NCBI GenBank assembly: GCA_966185765.1
Contig: CBIFVZ010000127.1
Span: 1 to 6,928 of the forward strand
Origin: CBIFVZ01 sp966185765
GTDB lineage: Bacteria; Pseudomonadota; Gammaproteobacteria; Enterobacterales; Enterobacteriaceae
Direction: 5' to 3'
DNA length: 6,928 nt
The notes under the pieces were generated by a model. The model had not been told where the DNA came from, did no database searches, and saw only the letters and a program-made list of their open reading frames with translations. Within the stretch, counting starts at the first letter, position 1. Each line of letters begins with the position of its first letter. Positions 5,582 through 6,928 of the stretch are shown piece by piece. A program made the translations under genes and the position numbers.

Positions 5582-6198
5582 CCGAACAACAACTGCGCGA
5601 TGAAATGGTGCGTATTGGTGCCTCACTGTTTGACCGTGGCTACGCCACCGGTTCGGCGGGCAACCTCTCTTTGGTATTGCCGGATGGCAATATTCTGGCA
5701 ACGCCCACAGGCTCTTGCCTGGGCACGCTTAATGCCACCACACTTTCTGTGGTCACGCCCGACGGTGAGTGGGTGTCGGGCGATAAGCCGTCCAAAGAGA
5801 TTACGTTTCACCGTGCGGTCTACCTGAATAAACCCAGCTGTGGCGCGATTGTGCATCTTCACAGTCACTATTTAACGGCGCTTTCCTGCCTGGAGGGGCT
5901 CAACAGCCAGAACTGCATCCGGCCATTTACGCCTTATGTCGTGATGCGCGTCGGGGATGTGCCGGTGGTGCCTTACTACCGCCCGGGTGATAAACGCATC
6001 GCTGAGGATCTGGCTCAACTGGCACCGGATTACAACGCGTTTTTACTGGCTAATCACGGCCCGGTGGTAACCGGCAGCTCGTTGCAGGAAGCGACCAACA
6101 GCACTGAAGAGCTGGAAGAAACCGCGCGTTTGATGTTTACCCTGGGTGAGCGTGCCATTCGCTATCTCACCCCGGCTGAAGTTGACGAACTGAGATAA
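5578..6198 (+). CDS. otnC: 3-oxo-tetronate 4-phosphate decarboxylase (OtnC/YgbL)
   Basis: This 206-residue class II aldolase/adducin family protein in the known pathway decarboxylates 3-oxo-tetronate 4-phosphate to dihydroxyacetone phosphate and CO2. The phosphate-binding loop GSAGNLS is at 25-31 and TPTGSCLG at 42-49. The active-site acid is probably E74 in PSKEITFH. The divalent metal ligands are H93 and H95 in IVHLHSHY and H160 in ANHGPV, so the active site is complete. The size is normal for the subfamily. Translation starts at an ATG overlapping the otnK stop by four bases (ATGA), with AGGAG at 5565-5569. A fuculose- or ribulose-phosphate aldolase would share this fold, but the dehydrogenase, kinase and Hyi-like isomerase neighbours favour the decarboxylase. 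Confidence 0.92.
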   Translation: MTEQQLRDEMVRIGASLFDRGYATGSAGNLSLVLPDGNILATPTGSCLGTLNATTLSVVTPDGEWVSGDKPSKEITFHRAVYLNKPSCGAIVHLHSHYLTALSCLEGLNSQNCIRPFTPYVVMRVGDVPVVPYYRPGDKRIAEDLAQLAPDYNAFLLANHGPVVTGSSLQEATNSTEELEETARLMFTLGERAIRYLTPAEVDELR

Positions 6199-6203
6199 CT
6201 ATT

Positions 6204-6928
6204 ATGCCAAAATTTGCAGCAAATCTGAGTATGCTCTTTACGGAACTGCCTTTTATGGAACGCTTTGATGCCGCCGCTCAGGCGGGATTTGACGCCGTGG
6301 AGTTCTTATTTCCGTATGATTTTCCTCTTGAAGACATTAAGCACCAGCTTGAGAAAAACAAATTAAAACTGGTGTTATTTAATACCTCACCAGGGGATGT
6401 AAATGCCGGAGAGTGGGGCGTGGCTGCCGTGCCCGGCAAAGAGGCGCTGGCGCGTGAACATATCAAGCTGGCGCTGGAAGCCGCCTGCGTGCTGGATTGC
6501 CCACAGGTGCATATTATGGCGGGCGTTGTGCAACCGGGCATGGACAGAGCCGAGTGTGAAAAGACGCTTATTGACAACATTCGCTACGCCGCACCGCTTT
6601 TTGCCGGGTACGGTAAAAATGTGCTACTTGAAGCCCTTAACCCTGAGACTAAACCGGGTTATTTATACAGCAGCCAGTATCAAACCCTGGATATAGTACA
6701 ACGCATTAATTGCCCAAATGTGTTCACTCAGCTTGATATTTTTCATGCACAAAAAGTTGACGGCAATATCAGCAAGCTGATTACCGAGTTTGCCGGAAAA
6801 TATCAGCATATTCAGATTGCTTCACTTCCTGACAGGCATGAGCCAGACGACGGTGAAATTAATTATTCTTATATTTATGACCTGCTGGATAACGTGGGAT
6901 ACGCCGGGTGGGTGGGCTGTGAATATAT
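6204..6928 (+). CDS. otnI: 2-oxo-tetronate isomerase (OtnI/YgbM, Hyi family), 3' end cut off
   Basis: This open frame runs off the right edge after 241 codons; E. coli YgbM has about 258, so only a short C-terminal piece is missing. It is a xylose-isomerase-like TIM barrel of the hydroxypyruvate isomerase (Hyi) family that interconverts 2-oxo- and 3-oxo-tetronate. The start MPKFAANLSMLFTELPF and the motifs FNTSPGDVNAGEWG (59-72) and HIMAGVV (103-109) are typical. The expected metal and catalytic residues are visible: E143 in LLEAL, D178 and H181 in QLDIFHAQK, Q204, and E240 in GCEY right at the edge. The ATG lies five bases after the otnC stop without a strong ribosome binding site, suggesting translational coupling. 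The last 200 bases look more AT-rich than the upstream genes. Glyoxylate-pathway Hyi is the alternative, disfavoured by context. Confidence 0.92.
   Translation, partial: MPKFAANLSMLFTELPFMERFDAAAQAGFDAVEFLFPYDFPLEDIKHQLEKNKLKLVLFNTSPGDVNAGEWGVAAVPGKEALAREHIKLALEAACVLDCPQVHIMAGVVQPGMDRAECEKTLIDNIRYAAPLFAGYGKNVLLEALNPETKPGYLYSSQYQTLDIVQRINCPNVFTQLDIFHAQKVDGNISKLITEFAGKYQHIQIASLPDRHEPDDGEINYSYIYDLLDNVGYAGWVGCEY

Overview
The window comes from an enteric gammaproteobacterium (order Enterobacterales). The basis is a partial tRNA-Asn that matches the E. coli gene as I recall it, a nac-cbl pair of LysR regulators, and a ygbIJKLM-type tetronate catabolic cluster. All matches are from memory of E. coli and Klebsiella proteins. 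The genus cannot be fixed from this sequence alone; Klebsiella, Enterobacter, Citrobacter or Cronobacter relatives are all possible.

Left part (1-2283): the 5' two thirds of a tRNA-Asn gene points left out of the window and has a strong stable-RNA-type promoter. Divergent from it lie an NtrC-like site, a sigma-54 promoter and nac, the nitrogen assimilation control regulator. cbl, a CysB-like regulator of alternative sulfur-source use, follows on the same strand after a 106-bp AT-rich gap.

Middle (2284-3408): a gap of about 100 bp separates cbl from a convergent DeoR-family repressor gene (ygbI type, TTG start). The 261-bp region between this repressor and the divergent catabolic operon carries four TTCACA-containing repeats (probable operators). 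It also holds a CRP-like site at class II distance from a -10 hexamer, and a 10-bp perfect palindrome.

Right part (3409-6928): ltnD, otnK, otnC and otnI form a tightly packed operon (1-nt gap, 4-nt overlap, 5-nt gap); otnI runs off the right edge. Together they give the known L-threonate/four-carbon sugar acid route: LtnD oxidises L-threonate to the 2-oxo acid, OtnI isomerises it to the 3-oxo acid, OtnK phosphorylates it with ATP, and OtnC decarboxylates it to dihydroxyacetone phosphate and CO2. A transporter would be expected just beyond the right edge.

I do not see a previously undescribed system. All complete genes have recognisable families and intact motifs. The points most worth checking are the operator layout in front of ltnD and the placement of this cluster beside nac-cbl and tRNA-Asn; in E. 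coli K-12 the ygb cluster lies elsewhere, in the rpoS-mutS area.
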